Assembly (NCBI GenBank): GCA_022036555.1
Contig: CM039132.1
Span: 57,874,509-57,938,508, forward strand
Origin: Microstegium vimineum
Taxonomy: Eukaryota > Streptophyta > Magnoliopsida > Poales > Poaceae
Length of the DNA: 64,000 bases
Direction: 5' to 3'
The first letter of the stretch is position 1; each line of letters opens with the position of its first letter. The notes under the pieces are model-generated. The model was given only the letters and a program-made list of their open reading frames with translations, was not told the origin of the DNA and searched no databases. This document shows, in pieces, positions 11,762 to 23,437 of this stretch. A program made the position numbers and the translations under genes.

Positions 11762-14136
11762 CATATAATGCTAGAAAACTTCAATTTCGGTCAAAGCAAT
11801 GTGTCTTTTTAGGCTATAGCACTATGCACAAAGGTTTCAAGTGTTTGGATGTTGCAACTGGTCGTGTTTACATCTCATGTGATGTTTTGTTTGATGAAAC
11901 AACTTATCCCTTTGCTGCCCTCCATCCCAATGCCGACGCCCGACTTCGATCTGAGATTCTACTCCTTTCTCCCGCCCTCCTCAATCCCACCTCTTCATTT
12001 TGGGACGATTCTTCACTTGATCAGATGGTAATGGTTCCCTGCGCACTAATGATTTGTCTCAGTATGAACCAGGAACAAATTTAGAATCAGATGGTGCCGG
12101 AGCGGCTGCAAACTAGCGTCATTTTATGTCGCCTGGACACCTTCCTTTTTCGGCAGGGACAGGTCCTGGACACAAGGCGGATTCACTTGCACCGTCTACC
12201 TCGTTTGGCGGCAAATCATCCTCGAATTAGGCGCCGGTCGCATCTCCTCCCTCTGCGCCCGAGCACCCACTCTGCACGTGCCACCTGCTCCTGCTCCCCA
12301 GCAGCCGGGCCTGAGCGCGGGGGGACCAGGTGTTGTCGCATCGTCCTCGGCCCCGGCGTCCGGATCGTCTGTGCCGGATACAACCACGACGCCTGGAATG
12401 GTGGCCGCACTGCCGCCACCAAGATCTCCTGTTCCAGGTAGCGATGCTCTCCCATGATCATCTGCGGGTACTACATCTGAACCACTGAATTTGCCGGTTC
12501 AGCGTCCATTGACTCGTCTCCAACAAGGTATTCGCAAACCCAAAATTTATACGGATGGGACGGTACGATATGGGCAATTAGCAGCAACGACACAAGGGCC
12601 CCTAGATTTGCAACAAGCCATGGCTGACAAAAATTGGAAGCAAGCCATGGATAGTGAAATTGATGCCTTGCATAAAAATAAAACATGGCATCTTGTTCCA
12701 GCTCAGAAAGGGAAAAATGTCATTGATTGCAAATGGGTGTACAAAATAAAAAGAAATTATGATGGAAAGATTGAGACGTATAAGGCTCGGTTAGTTGCAA
12801 AGGGTTTAAGCAGAGATATGGTATTGATTATGAAGATACCTTTAGCCCTGTAGTCAAAGCTGCTACCATTAGACTTGTGCTCTCACTTGCTGTTTCAAAT
12901 GGTTGGTTTTTGAGGCAGCTTGATGTACAAAATGTGTTTCTTCATGGGCTCCTTGAGGAAGAAGTTTATATGAAGCAACCACCCGGATATGAGGATAGAA
13001 CCAGGCCTAGTCATCTGTGCAAGCTCGATAAGGCCCTCTATGGCTTGAAGCAAGCTCCGAGGGCATGGTATGCACGGCTGTGTAATAAACTGCAGAGCCT
13101 TGGATTTGTTCCCTCAAAAGGAGACACCTCTCTCTTTTTCTACCGGAAAGGCAATATTGTCATCTTTATGCTTGTTTATGTTGACGATATTATTGTCACA
13201 AGTGCCTCACAGGAAGCGGTAAATGCTCTTCTTCAGGATCTTGAGAAAGACTTTGACATCAAGGATCTCGGAGATCTACACTACTTCCTTGGGATACAAG
13301 TTCAGAGAAAGAAAGGTGAGTTACTGCTAACACAAGAAAGGTATGCCTCTGATATCTTGAAACGGGCAAATATGGAGTTGAGTAAACCTGGCAAAACTCC
13401 ACTCAGCATCACTAAAAAACTCTCGGTTTTAAGTGGAACACCCTTAGGAATTCAAGATTCCACCAGATATAGAAGCATAGTTGGAGCTCTTCAATATCTG
13501 ACCTTAACAAGACCTGATTTGTCCTTCTCAGTAAACAAGGTGTGTCAGGTTCTACACTCACCAACCACTGTTCATTGGGAAGCAGTAAAAAGGATACTGA
13601 GATATGTGAAAGGAACCATCGGTCTTGGAGTGAAAATCAGAAGATCTAACTCTATGCTTGTTAGCGCTTTCTCTGATGCAAATTGGGCTGGATGCCCTGA
13701 TGACAGGCGATCCACTGGAGGGTTCGCAGTTTTCTTGGGCTGTAACCTCGTGTCATGGTGTGCAAGAAAGCAGGCAATAGTGTCTCGATCAAGCACTGAA
13801 GCTGAGTACAAATCTTTGGCCAATGCTACTGCTGAGGTAATGTGGATTCAGAAGTTACTAGATGAACTAAGAATACCACATCCAACAACAGCCTGTTTGT
13901 GGTGTGATAATATTAGCGCAAAGTACCTATCAACTAATCCTGTTTTCCATGCTCGTACCAAGCACATCGAGATTGACTATCATTTTGTTAGAGAGCAAGT
14001 TGCAGCAAAGCGTCTGGATATCAGGTTCATTGGAACAAGTGACCAAATTGCTGATGGGTTCACTAAAGCACTTCCTGAGAAGCAAACTGTGATGTTTAGG
14101 AACAATCTCAACTTAACGGATAGCGTGACAGATTGA
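11762..14136 (+). pseudogene. Copia pol: integrase C-terminus, reverse transcriptase, RNase H (frameshifted)
   Basis: 11762-12084 encodes the end of integrase (LQFRSKQCVFLGYS, then GRVYISCDVLFDE). 12085-12490 is a GC-rich, Pro-rich linker that is out of frame in places. From 12491 the RT begins (MADKNWKQAMDSEIDALHKN, WVYKIKRNYDGKIETYKARL). A one-base shift near 12810 moves the frame, and the RT continues from 12877 with FLHGLLEEEVYMKQPPGY and the catalytic LVYVDDIIV (about 13171-13197). RNase H follows with SWCARKQAIVSRSSTEAEY, ending in IADGFTKALPEKQ. From 12877 to the stop there is one uninterrupted 419-codon frame, so decay is modest. No functional polyprotein is possible with the 5' half missing. 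Confidence 0.88.
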
Positions 14137-14180
14137 TACGGCTTCATGTGTTACCATGTTAGTTAGAGTCTTGTATAGTA
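11762..14180 (+). mobile_element. Ty1/copia retrotransposon, 3' part only
   Basis: Coding sequence for the end of integrase, RT and RNase H is present in copia order. The left part is missing because the gypsy LTR ends directly against it. The right part is cut by a CACTA terminal repeat at 14181, shortly after the pol stop (14134-14136), at or just inside what is probably the start of its 3' LTR (near 14155). The missing 5' half may lie upstream of the window, on the far side of gypsy element 1. That reading is inference. Confidence 0.85.
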
Positions 14181-14440
14181 CACTACTACAGAATCGGCAA
14201 TCAGTGCCGGTTCAAAACCCCCCTACAGTGGCGGATTTTGAACCGGCACTCGCGAATCGGCAGTGATGAGCCCAAGCCATCACTGCCGGTTATGCCAAAC
14301 CGGCAGTGATGGCTCAAGCATCACTGCCGGTTCGTGTTACCAACCGGCAGTGATGTTTGAGCCATCACTGCCGGTTTGTAACACCAACCGGCAGTGATGC
14401 TTGCGCCATCACTGCCGGTTTGGCACCCCAACCGGCAGTG
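14181..14440. repeat. CACTA 1 left terminal and subterminal repeats
   Basis: The terminus CACTACTACAG is followed by at least eight inverted or direct copies of a ~13-bp word, ACCGGCAGTGATG or its complement, separated by short spacers such as TTTGAGC. These are the sites to which the TNP1/TNPA-type protein of such elements binds. An AT-rich stretch follows on the inner side. Confidence 0.85.
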
Positions 14441-14679
14441 ATATTATTTTTTAAAATTGCATTTTTTAATTGTTTTATTTTCATTTGGGGTTTCTGGTTT
14501 AGGGTTTATGGTAGGGGTGGTGGGGTGGGAGATCGTGGAGTTGTTTGCTATCGAACCACTTGATACCGATGTGAATTGAAGGTGGTTGTGGACTAGCGAC
14601 AATACAAACCCATCACACATTTATAATAATTATTACAAAACATCTAAACAAAAGTTAAAGTATCGAATTAATTGTCGCA

Positions 14680-17600
14680 TTACAATAGCCTTTCGAGGCG
14701 GTCTTTTCCATAGTTCTTCTTGAAGTCCTTACTCTTCACAATGGATAGACATCCTTTTCTATACACTATATCGTCCAGAATAAGAGCTGCTATCTCCTCT
14801 TGAAATCCTCTTATCTCAAAATTCACCAACCTATTGTGGCCCTGTTCTTTGCGCTGTAAATTGACACAAGATGATATTGAGATGCACATACGTAAGATAG
14901 AATTAAAATGCGACGCATACGTACCATGTCATCTCCTATTCCTAGTTTTGCGCCACAGAAGGCAAGCATTGCCCACATCACATAGAACCCGCACTTGTTG
15001 TTCCCCATTGGTTGATCTAGGGTCTTGACCCCCTCCATATACTCCGCTCTGAATGGTTCTCTCCATTTCTTTTGCATCTTAGGCTCCACATTTCTCCAAT
15101 CAGGTAACGCCTTCATTCTATGTGACAATGTAAATGAAGTGCGAAGGCTGAGGACATTATTAATTACAATATCATATGTGATTGAAAAGTGTGGTGATAT
15201 TGGGTTCACTTACATATTTAGCACTTTGACTAGGGGTTCGATAAGTTTAAGTGGCTTCTTTTTTGAGTCCCACACCTCGATAGTTGAATTTTTAAGACTT
15301 ATATCTACGAGGACGTAATGGTTGCTGCAATCACAAGGTTCATGTTATTATTGAATGATATATCAAGAAAAAAAAACACTTAAGTAAGGGTCGAGAACAC
15401 ATACTCGCAATTGTAGGTTAGCAGTGCGTTTGTTTTGCCGACTGAGAACATTCTTTCAAACTCTTTCTTCAAACTCGCTGAGACATACGGATCTTTGAGA
15501 CCGGCTTTGCATGTGTTCTCATTTACATAGACGGGGTCCAAGAAGTCAAAATTGCTTATTCGTTTTTGAAGGCAAAATTTTTCTATAGACCTACAAAATA
15601 AACATGCATGGATATATTCAAATGCAGATCACGTAGTTTATTATAATGTTGTTAGGGTATGGTACTTACAGAGTCCAAAGCATCATAATCTGCACACCCA
15701 GCGAGCGTCGTTGAAAGAGTTGAAAGAGTTCTTCATACTCAATAGTATGCACAACTTCTTCAGGATGATTAAAAATAAAACATGGAGGGATGCATAGTGC
15801 AAAGTTTGCATTCTTGATTTTGCTTCTTTTACTGTCTACGATGTAGTAATCATGCAACTGTCGCATGTTTGTTGGCAAATTTCTATACTCTTCTTGGCTG
15901 GCGACCATAGGCACGCCTAGTTCAAACTTGTATGCAACTTCGGCCTTTTCAAATTCGGTATTTTCAAAATAGAGATTCTCGGCATCCTCCATGCTTATAC
16001 CCAGTTCTGCGGCAAAGTTTTGAATCTCTAGCAGCTAAAAGGTGTGCATTTCTCTAGCTCTTTCTTGGTTACCCGGATTTTTGCTTTGCCTTTCAAATTG
16101 GCTCCGTTTCTCAGGTATATAAGCCAATCGTTTATACAAGGCAAGTTTGGCGGCCTTTTCTGCAATCTGAGCTCGTAGAATATCGTCCTTAGTCGGCACT
16201 GGCGGAGGCCTTTTACTAGTCATCTTGGGATCTTTACCAACTGAAGCTGATGACCTCCTCTGTTGCAAAGTCAAACCTAATCTGGAGCTAGGGGGCCATC
16301 GAGATCCCAGTCCTAAGGACTTTGAAGCTGGTGGAGGAGGAGGAGGAGGAGTCTTCTCCTTTGGCGGTGGAGAAGGAGTCTTCTCCTTTGACGGTGGAGG
16401 AGGTGTCGGTGGATCTTGACGAGGAGAGAAACCTCTTGGCGGAGGCGACCGGGATGATTCATTGTCATCATCGTCATCCGAAGATGGCTGGTCGTCTAGC
16501 TTGATGAAGCGTTTGCGCCAGGCGACATGAGTGCCCAAGTTGTGAACTAGACGCGACCTATCTTCCTCCACTGGGAAATCAATATGTATCTTATTGTACT
16601 TCTTGTCCAATATCTTATCAATGCTGACCCTGGCATACCCGAGTGGCACTGGCTTGCCATGAATGACGTTCTCTCCTATAGGAAATGCTTGTCCGACCGC
16701 CACCTTGTCTTTGATCCACTGCTGGCGGATGTACAACCTAACATTCACAGGTTCTGTGATGTCGTCCACCGGATGAGGAGCATTGACCTCTTCTTCTTTA
16801 GGCATAGGGGTTGAGCCACAGCTACTGCGGCCCTTGCCGGGCACTGGGCTATTCAAAACCGGGACTGCATGCGGCCCTTGACTCGAACACATGGATTGCA
16901 TAACGCTCGCCACCTGAGCAGCTATCCGTGCTTCAATGCTCTATTCTAGCTCCTGTCGCATCCTTTGGAACTCCTCTTCTCTTTGCGTTCTAGCCCTTGC
17001 TCGACCCCTATAGGAAACGGATTCACTTTCAAATGCTTTCTCCCAAGGAATTACCCCAGTTCCTCTAGTGCGACCGGGGTGCTCCTTGTTTCCAAGTGCT
17101 TGCATGAGCACGTCATTTTCTCTATCCGACCTGCGGGCCCCTCTATGCACTTCCTCAGTGATCGTGGAAACCTTCTGGAGGAGATCGTTGACGGGTTCAG
17201 TCTTGGCAGAAAGGCTCCCGTCAGGATTGTATCGTGCCCCCTTGTGAGTAGGTAGTTCACTGATCTGGGCTGCCAATCGCTTGTCTGAGGCGTAACGCCG
17301 CTCTGCTCTAGTGCTTCGACTTGGGCATCCCAATCCGGAATCTTCCTTACGTACCCACGCGATCCTAGGCGGTTAGGATTATTTGACCTAAGCGAGTTTG
17401 CTTTGTTTCTTTCGCTTGATGCCTTGGCCTCATCAGATAGCTTGTAAGCCTTGAACTCCTCCCAGAAGTCCCTCTGCTTGCTGAATTCACCTCCCGCAAA
17501 ATTCGGTTCTTTTTCCTCCTTGATGAGCTTGTGCAACTTTCCCTTCAAATTCTTGAAGGAGTGACCCATGATTTCCTTGGCCCTCTTCTTGACTGTCGCT

Positions 17601-18172
17601 TCATCACAATCATTAGGGAAAGTGAAATACCCTCTGAGCTTGTTCCAAACTAGTTCCTTCTCAACTTCTGGAACCCTCCACGGGTCTTGCTCACTTCCAT
17701 TGCACTTCCTGTATTTGATGGGGATGAAGTCCCTTAAGTGCCCCGATGGTACTCTTGTATGGGCCCAATACTTCTCGTGGCTCCACCGGCTCCCCTATTT
17801 GATCGAACTGAGAGATGTGCCAGTTTCTAGTTGTCTAAGGGAGCTTTGTTGCACCACGCTTAGTCCTTCTGGAACTCTCACCAGTACTTGGACCTTCCGG
17901 CGGAACCTGCTTCAAAATTTATAAATAAGTCCCCATCAAACTTTTATGGCTATATCTACCGTGTTTTAGGTATGACCTAAGTTATTACCTCGTCTCTTTG
18001 GCCCTCTTCTAGGTTTAGCATATGACTAGGGCTCCAAGGTCTTTGATCCCCTTGCTGGTTGTCATCGGCTCCTTGGTCACGTTCAGCACCGCCACCACTA
18101 GTTCCTTGGTCATCGGCTTCGGTCGTAGGGCGACGGGTGGTGAATCAGCGCTTAATTGTCATGTTTCTGGAC
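14680..18172 (-). pseudogene. CACTA 1 second gene: Transposase_24 / DUF8039-like region and Ulp1-type cysteine protease
   Basis: Read from the right, an N-terminal exon (18172-17990) already contains a stop near its start. A Transposase_24-like region (17900-17290) follows, including EIMGHSFKNLKGKLHKLI, and shifts frame near 17300. The frame ending at 17333 then runs on with stops at 16938-16940 and 16033-16035. It includes a conserved domain (YIRQQWIKDKVAVGQAFPIG, about 16730-16680) and a Pro-rich linker. The C-terminal Ulp1/C48 protease is split over exons (15992-15670, 15592-15410, 15325-15213, 15120-14925, 14860-14680) with GT/AG junctions. Its catalytic His is in NHYVLVDI, Asp in VWDSKKK and Cys in NNKCGFYVMW. 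Proteins of this type accompany TNP2 in many grass CACTA elements; the protease role is not settled. This copy is broken upstream, while the protease exons look intact. Confidence 0.8.
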
Positions 18173-18249
18173 ATGAATTTTGATTATTGGTATTAGATCA
18201 TAGGTAGATAGATAGACTCAAAAGCCATACATAAGCCATACATAGGTAT

Positions 18250-18350
18250 TATCTCTATCTCTCTATCTCTCTATATCTCTCTATATCTCTCTATCTCTCT
18301 ATCTCTCTATCTCTCTATCTCTATCTTTCTCTCTATCTTTCTCTCTATCT
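18250..18350. repeat. Simple repeat (TCTCTATC)n
   Basis: About 100 bases of TATCTCTC-type microsatellite lie in the region between the two CACTA genes. Similar low-complexity CT/AT sequence recurs from 18620 to 18930. Confidence 0.85.
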
Positions 18351-18588
18351 TTATATAGAGATTAGTCACAATATAAAGCCATAGACAAGTATATAGAGAT
18401 TAGTCACAATATAAAGCCATAGACAAGTATATAGAGATTAGTCACAATATAAAGCCATAGACAAGTATATAGAGATTAGTCACAATATAAAGCCATAGAC
18501 AAGTATATAGAGATTAGTCACAATATAAAGCCATAGCCAAGTATATAGAGATTAGTCACAATATAAAGCCATAGCCAAAATCTTCCAA
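18351..18588. repeat. 38-bp minisatellite, six copies
   Basis: A 38-bp unit containing ATTAGTCACAATATAAAGCC repeats with exact spacing: the word ATTAGTCACA begins at 18361, 18399, 18437, 18475, 18513 and 18551. Copies are almost identical; the last two carry GCCAAG in place of GACAAG. It lies inside CACTA 1 in the presumed intron or promoter region of the second gene. Confidence 0.9.
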
Positions 18589-19461
18589 AATATTCCACTA
18601 ATCTATATCTCTAAGTCATGCTATCTCTCTATCTCTCTATCTATAAAGCCATAGGTACAAGTCACAATATAAAGCCATGTATATATGATATAAAATTTTG
18701 CCATCTATATATAAGTCATGCTATACAAAATGTGCATACATCTATCTATAAGGCATACATCTATCTCTATATATCTCTATCTCTCTACATGTCTATCTCT
18801 CTACAAAATGTATCTCTATCTATATCTCTAATCTGTATCTCTATCTCTAATCATCCTCTCCTTCTCCTTCTCCTTCTCTGTGGTTCTCTCTCTCTATCTT
18901 TCTCTATCTCTATCTCTATCCCCCCTCCTTCCTCCCTATCTCCATGACCAGCAAGACTCCAAGCTCTGTATCTCCCTCCTTCCTCCCTATCTCCATGAAA
19001 GCAAGCAAAAGCACTCTGAATCCCATGTAGACATTTCATCGAACACTTTCGGTTCGTGGACATAGAGCTCACCGCGTGGAGGTTTGGGCCGGTTTCCGAG
19101 CTCCTGCAGGGCGGGGATTCCGAGCTCCTGCACTGGCTTCGAGCGTCGGCGTGCTCGGGTGTCCTTCTTGGCCGCGGTGTGCACCGGCGGCGGCGAACAC
19201 CGGCTCCTGCGTGCACCAGCGGCGTCCAATGCTGGGCTGGAGCGGTGGTGAGTCTGGAGCGGTGGTGTGAGGTTGGAGCAACGGCGTGTGCTCCTGCGGC
19301 GGCGGCGGCGTGTGCTCCTGCCGGTGGCAAGTGCTCCTACGGCGGCGTGTACTCCTGCGGCGGCGGCAAGTGCTCCTTGGGCTGGAGTCTAAAATGGCTA
19401 AGTGTGGAAGGGCGCGAGTCTGAAAATTTCAGACCGCGCCCTTTCCCTATATACTCGGTCA
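18589..19461. other. CT-rich then GC-rich non-coding stretch inside CACTA 1
   Basis: 18589-18940 is CT/AT low complexity. 18950-19400 is GC-rich with repeated GGCGGCGG and GTGCTCCTGC words, and any open frames in it are low-complexity Ala/Arg/Cys. At 19410-19441 there is a near-perfect palindrome (GGCGCGAGTCTGAAA facing ATTTCAGACCGCGCC). This could be the promoter/leader of the minus-strand gene to its left. No protein is supported. Confidence 0.5.
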
Positions 19462-19672
19462 GATCACTGCCGGTTCTTGTTACAAACCGGCAGTGATGTC
19501 CCCTATCACTGCCGGTTTGTAACAAGAATCGGCAGTGATGAGGGCACATCAGTGCCGGTTGTTTGGAACCGGCAGTGATCTGACCACATCACTGCCGGTT
19601 TGTAACAAGAACCGGCAGTGATAGGGGACATCACTGCCGGTTACTTACAAACCGGTAGTGATTTTTTATTTT
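19462..19672. repeat. Internal CACTA subterminal-repeat array
   Basis: About ten copies of the same word (ACCGGCAGTGAT and complement) found at the left terminus recur here in the middle of the element. They are followed on the right by an AT-rich block very similar to the one on the inner side of the 14181-14440 array. The array therefore looks like a second left end facing the TNP2 gene, without its own CACTA terminus. 19673-20115 is AT-rich non-coding sequence typical of the 3' flank of such transposase genes. Confidence 0.75.
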
Positions 19673-20115
19673 TTTTTAAATTTTCACTTTGCTTTAGAAT
19701 TCAAATTACTCCTGATTTTTTACTAAAACTTGAAAAACTCTAAACATAGAAGTTGCATACTTTTTAATTCTCTACAACTTTTGCTGAAGTAGTATATTCA
19801 AATTCTTTATAGTTTTTGAATTCCCTTTTGAATTTGAATAAGGGTTTAAAATTCAATTACCCCCTTTGTAATTACTCCAAAAATTTGAATAGAAGTTGAA
19901 AATCTTCCAACATAGCTTTTGCTAGTTTTGAGGAGCTCTACATTATTGCTTATACACTCAAGGTCTAATTCTTTATAGTTTTGGAATCCCTTTTGACATG
20001 GCATACATCAATCAACAACGTGGTACAACTCAACAATCTCTAGAACTCCATATGATCTCAAATTACTAAAACAACATTTCATTAAGGATTACATAGTTTA
20101 TGATACTCTAACAAT

Positions 20116-23072
20116 TCACGGTGCAGGCACGATGATGGCCTCATCATGATCACTCCGGAGGTAAGCAAGTTCGTCACCCTCTTCAAGGACATGTAGGGTA
20201 ACGTCCGCCCCAAAAGGAGCCATTTCTTCATAACCTTTGTACTCTTCTTCGTCTGTCACTCCGTCAACACCTACAATCTTCCTTTTGCCTTGCAATACTA
20301 CATGTCGTCTTCCATTTGTATTGTTATCCCTTGCATAGAAGATTTGCAAAACATCCTTTGCAAGGACGAAGGGGTCATCTCTGTATGCGGTCTTGGATAG
20401 ATCAACGGTAGTGAACCCATCCTTGTCGGTGTTGATTTCATTTAGCCGGACCCACAGACAATGGAAAAGAGCAACTTTCAACTGATGTCCATAGTCTAGC
20501 TCCCATATCTCATCTATGAAACCATAGTATGTTGCCACCACCGTGCCGTACTCATCGTGGGCGTCGAAACGAACACCACTGTTTTGGTTCGTGCTCTTTC
20601 CATCCTGTTTTTTGTGTTAAATGTAAAACCATTCATTTGATATCCTTGGTACATCATTAGCGTAGTCGAAGGTCTGGGGGCTAAGAGATCTAGCTAACAT
20701 CCCGTCACCTTTCCTAGCCTTTGGCGTCGAAACCAGTCACCGAATTCCTCCTTATGTTTTTTCTCAAGCCAAGCCTGTGACCTCCCTATGTGCTTAATTT
20801 GCAGAAACTACTTGTGCTCATCAATGTATGCCATCACACCGTCGGCCTGCTGGAGAACAACGAAGTGTGCTTGTCTGAAGGAGACGACTTCGTCCATTTT
20901 GACAGCTTTCTCACCTATTGTTCCTTTGCCCCCTAGTCTTCCATCGTGATGAGATACTGGAACTCCAACCCGCTTGATGTCCAGATAATATGTGGAGAAC
21001 TCAATAGCCTCCTCTGTTGACCATCTTTCTACCATGCTCCCTTCTGGTCTGAATTTATTGCTAACATACCGCCTGAAAACTTTCATCAACCTCTCGAAAG
21101 GAAACATCTGGTGTAGGTATATTGGGCCAAGGGATTTTATTTGATCCACAAGATGAACAAGTAGGTGCACTGAAATGTCGAAGTAAGTCAGTGGGAAATG
21201 CATCTCAAGCCTGCATATAATCTCGGCTATCTCCTGCTTCAGGTGGTCTAACCTGTCCACTTCAATGACCTTTTCAGAGATCGCGTTGAAGAACGAACAC
21301 AACTTTATGATTAGAGCGCGGACCTTGTCGGGGAGGATACCTCGCAGGGCAACTGGGAGCAGCTGAGTCATTATGACATGACAGTCATGGGCCTTCATAG
21401 AACCATAGTTAAACTTAAGTTCTGTCATGTTAACTAGCCTCTTCTGGTTCCCACAGTAGCCACTCGGTACTTTGAGATCATTGAAGAAAGAAATAAGCAT
21501 TTCTTTTTCCTCCTTTTTCAGTGTCCATGATGCCACCGGAAGTTTCAAGTGGCCATTCTCAAGAGTTACTGGGTGTAACTCCTTCCTGAGGCCCAGGTGT
21601 TGCATGTCCAAGCGTGTCGCGAGAGAATCCTTGCTTGTTCCGCCGGTGTTCATCAACGTGTTAAGTGTGTTACCGCACACGTTTTTAGTTATGTGCATTG
21701 GATCAAGACAGTGACGTACACTCAAAAGTGGCCAATAAGGTAGTTTCCAGAAGATTGATTTTTTCTTCCAGATAATATCGGTTGGCGCTGCTACTGCCCC
21801 GTCCCCCTTCCCAAGGACAACATTTGTGAGTTTTCTTAATTGTTGAAGCATCTGTTTCCCGTCTCGATACTTTGGAGGTCCATGTTTCTCAGTAGTCCCA
21901 TTAAAATCTTTTGTATTCCTACGGTAAGGGTGATCACGACATAAGAACCTACGGTGTCCCATGTAGACCATCTTCCTGTTTTCTGGTAGATGTGTAGCAT
22001 CAGTCTCGTCCAAGCACTCGACACACCCAGTGTATCCTTTTGTCTTCTCTCCAGACAAGGAACCTCGCCCTGGTAGGTCGGTGATTGTAGCGATAAGTAC
22101 AGCCTTTACCGTGACATGTTCTTTCTTGTACTCATCCCAAACATCCTTCACACCCGTCTCCCACATCTGTAGTAGTTCATCGATCACTGGTTGTAGAAGC
22201 ACACCAATATCATTACCAGGTTATTTTGGTCCTTAGATTAGTAATGGCATCTACACGTATGACCGTTTCATACAAAGCCAGGGTGGAAGGTTGTATATAC
22301 ATAGCGTCACTGGCCAAGTGCTATGATTGGTTCTCACCTGGTCAAACGGGTTCATCCTATCCGTGCTCAAAGCAAACCACAGATGTCTTACCTCTGCACC
22401 GATGTTCTTATAGAACATAGTGTTGATAGTCCTCCAGTCCGACCCATCGGCGGGGTGTCTCATCATTGAATCTTTCTTTCGCTCTTCGCCGTGCCAACGC
22501 AACAACTTGGTTGACTTCTCATTTGCAAACAACCTATGCACTCGTGGAGCTATAGGAAAATACCACACGGACTTTACTGGCCCTCCTCTGGTCTTGCTTC
22601 CATCATTTGATGACCCTTGCTTGTATCGGGGAGTTTTACACTTGGGACACGCATCCAAGTCTTTGTATTTCTCTCCACGGTACAATATGCAGTCGTTGGA
22701 ACACGCGTGGATTTTCTCAACCTCGAGGCCAATTGGGCAAATCATTTGCTTCGCAAGGTAAGTCTTTTCTGCTAACTCGGCCTCCGAGAACAGTTTATGT
22801 AGTATAACTAACAAGTTATCGAAGTCTTTATCACTCAACCCATTCGTTGATTTGAACTCCAATAGCATCATGTTGGCTTCCAGTTTGCTTATTGGGCAGC
22901 CCGGAAATAATGGTGTTTTCACATCCTTTCTCATCATCTCCAGTTTTTTCAACTGTGAAGCACTAAGGAATCCCCCATGCACATCATGTAGAAGCTGTGA
23001 AATATCATCATTTTCCTCAGTGTCGTCAGCTAATGTATTCACAAACACATCATCATTGACCAACTGAAGCAA
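20116..23072 (-). pseudogene. CACTA 1 TNP2 transposase (decayed)
   Basis: Two long - strand frames, 23072-22251 (273 codons) and 22202-20808 (464 codons), belong to one TNP2-family (Transposase_21) protein. The first holds LPACPKCKTPRYK-type Cys pairs (seen as LDACPKCKTPRYKQG) and LWFALSTDRMNPF. The second holds LPGRGSLSGEKTKGYTGC and the DUF4218-type region (MTELKFNYGSMKAHDCHVIM, FPLTYFDISVHLLVHLVDQI). Three closely spaced stops at about 22203-22250 separate them. A C-terminal DUF4216-like part (20580-20116) includes GFTTVDLSKTAYRDDPFVLA. The protein would bind and cut the element ends. This copy is inactive. Its 5' end meets WRKY sequence at about 23063, so upstream sequence is lost. Confidence 0.87.
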
Positions 23073-23437
23073 GAACCACTGCTACTTCTGCTGCCATGAA
23101 CATGAAGCAAGAACCACCGCTACTGCTGCTGCCTCCTCTTGTCGAGCCTTGTGCCTGCTTTCCTTATGACCAAATGATGCCACAGCGCCAAGAGCCGCTG
23201 TTTCCTGTAAGTATGGAGCAGCAGTTCGTCTGCAGTGCTTTCACAGATGACGACTCTCCTGTCGATGGCGTAATCGCGTCGGCTACTGGTTCGTGCATCA
23301 TCTCCGGGGAGACCAGCTGGTGGGATGGGAATTCTGGGGAACATATGGCGGCGCAGATCATGGCAGCTGAAGACGACCCTCTCCATGACCTTGACCGGTT
23401 TTTCCGGTGCGATAGCTTCATGGACCACCAGTACTAA
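23063..23437 (+). pseudogene. 3' tail of a WRKY gene (paralogue A), truncated at the CACTA junction
   Basis: The frame from ATG 23096 to TAA 23437 encodes MNMKQEPPLLLLPPLVEP and ends in a DDPLHDLDRFF tail. It is clearly homologous to the C-terminus of the intact WRKY gene at 37800-38098 (MNMKQEEPPLLQLPPLVE... DDPLHDLERFL), but differs at many positions, so it is a separate paralogue. The WRKY domain and everything upstream are missing, because CACTA TNP2 sequence begins directly to the left. An imperfect duplication of the KQEPPLLLL-coding part lies at 23063-23095. Confidence 0.85.

Larger units (their letters stand above)
14181..23062 (-). mobile_element. CACTA (En/Spm) DNA transposon 1, right end missing
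   Basis: The left terminus starts CACTACTACAG directly after copia DNA. It is followed by alternating ACCGGCAGTGATG and CATCACTGCCGGTT subterminal repeats. Genes on the - strand are a TNP2 transposase (23072-20116) and a second gene with Transposase_24-like and Ulp1 protease parts (18172-14680). No matching right terminus was found: TNP2's start abuts a WRKY gene tail at about 23063. A further subterminal-repeat block sits internally at 19462-19672. The element is therefore a truncated or composite copy and is not expected to move by itself. Confidence 0.85.

Noticed and set aside
18840..19500. Ala/Arg/His-rich frames on both strands
   Set aside because: Low-complexity GC repeats between transposon genes. 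Several frames overlap and none has a conserved motif.
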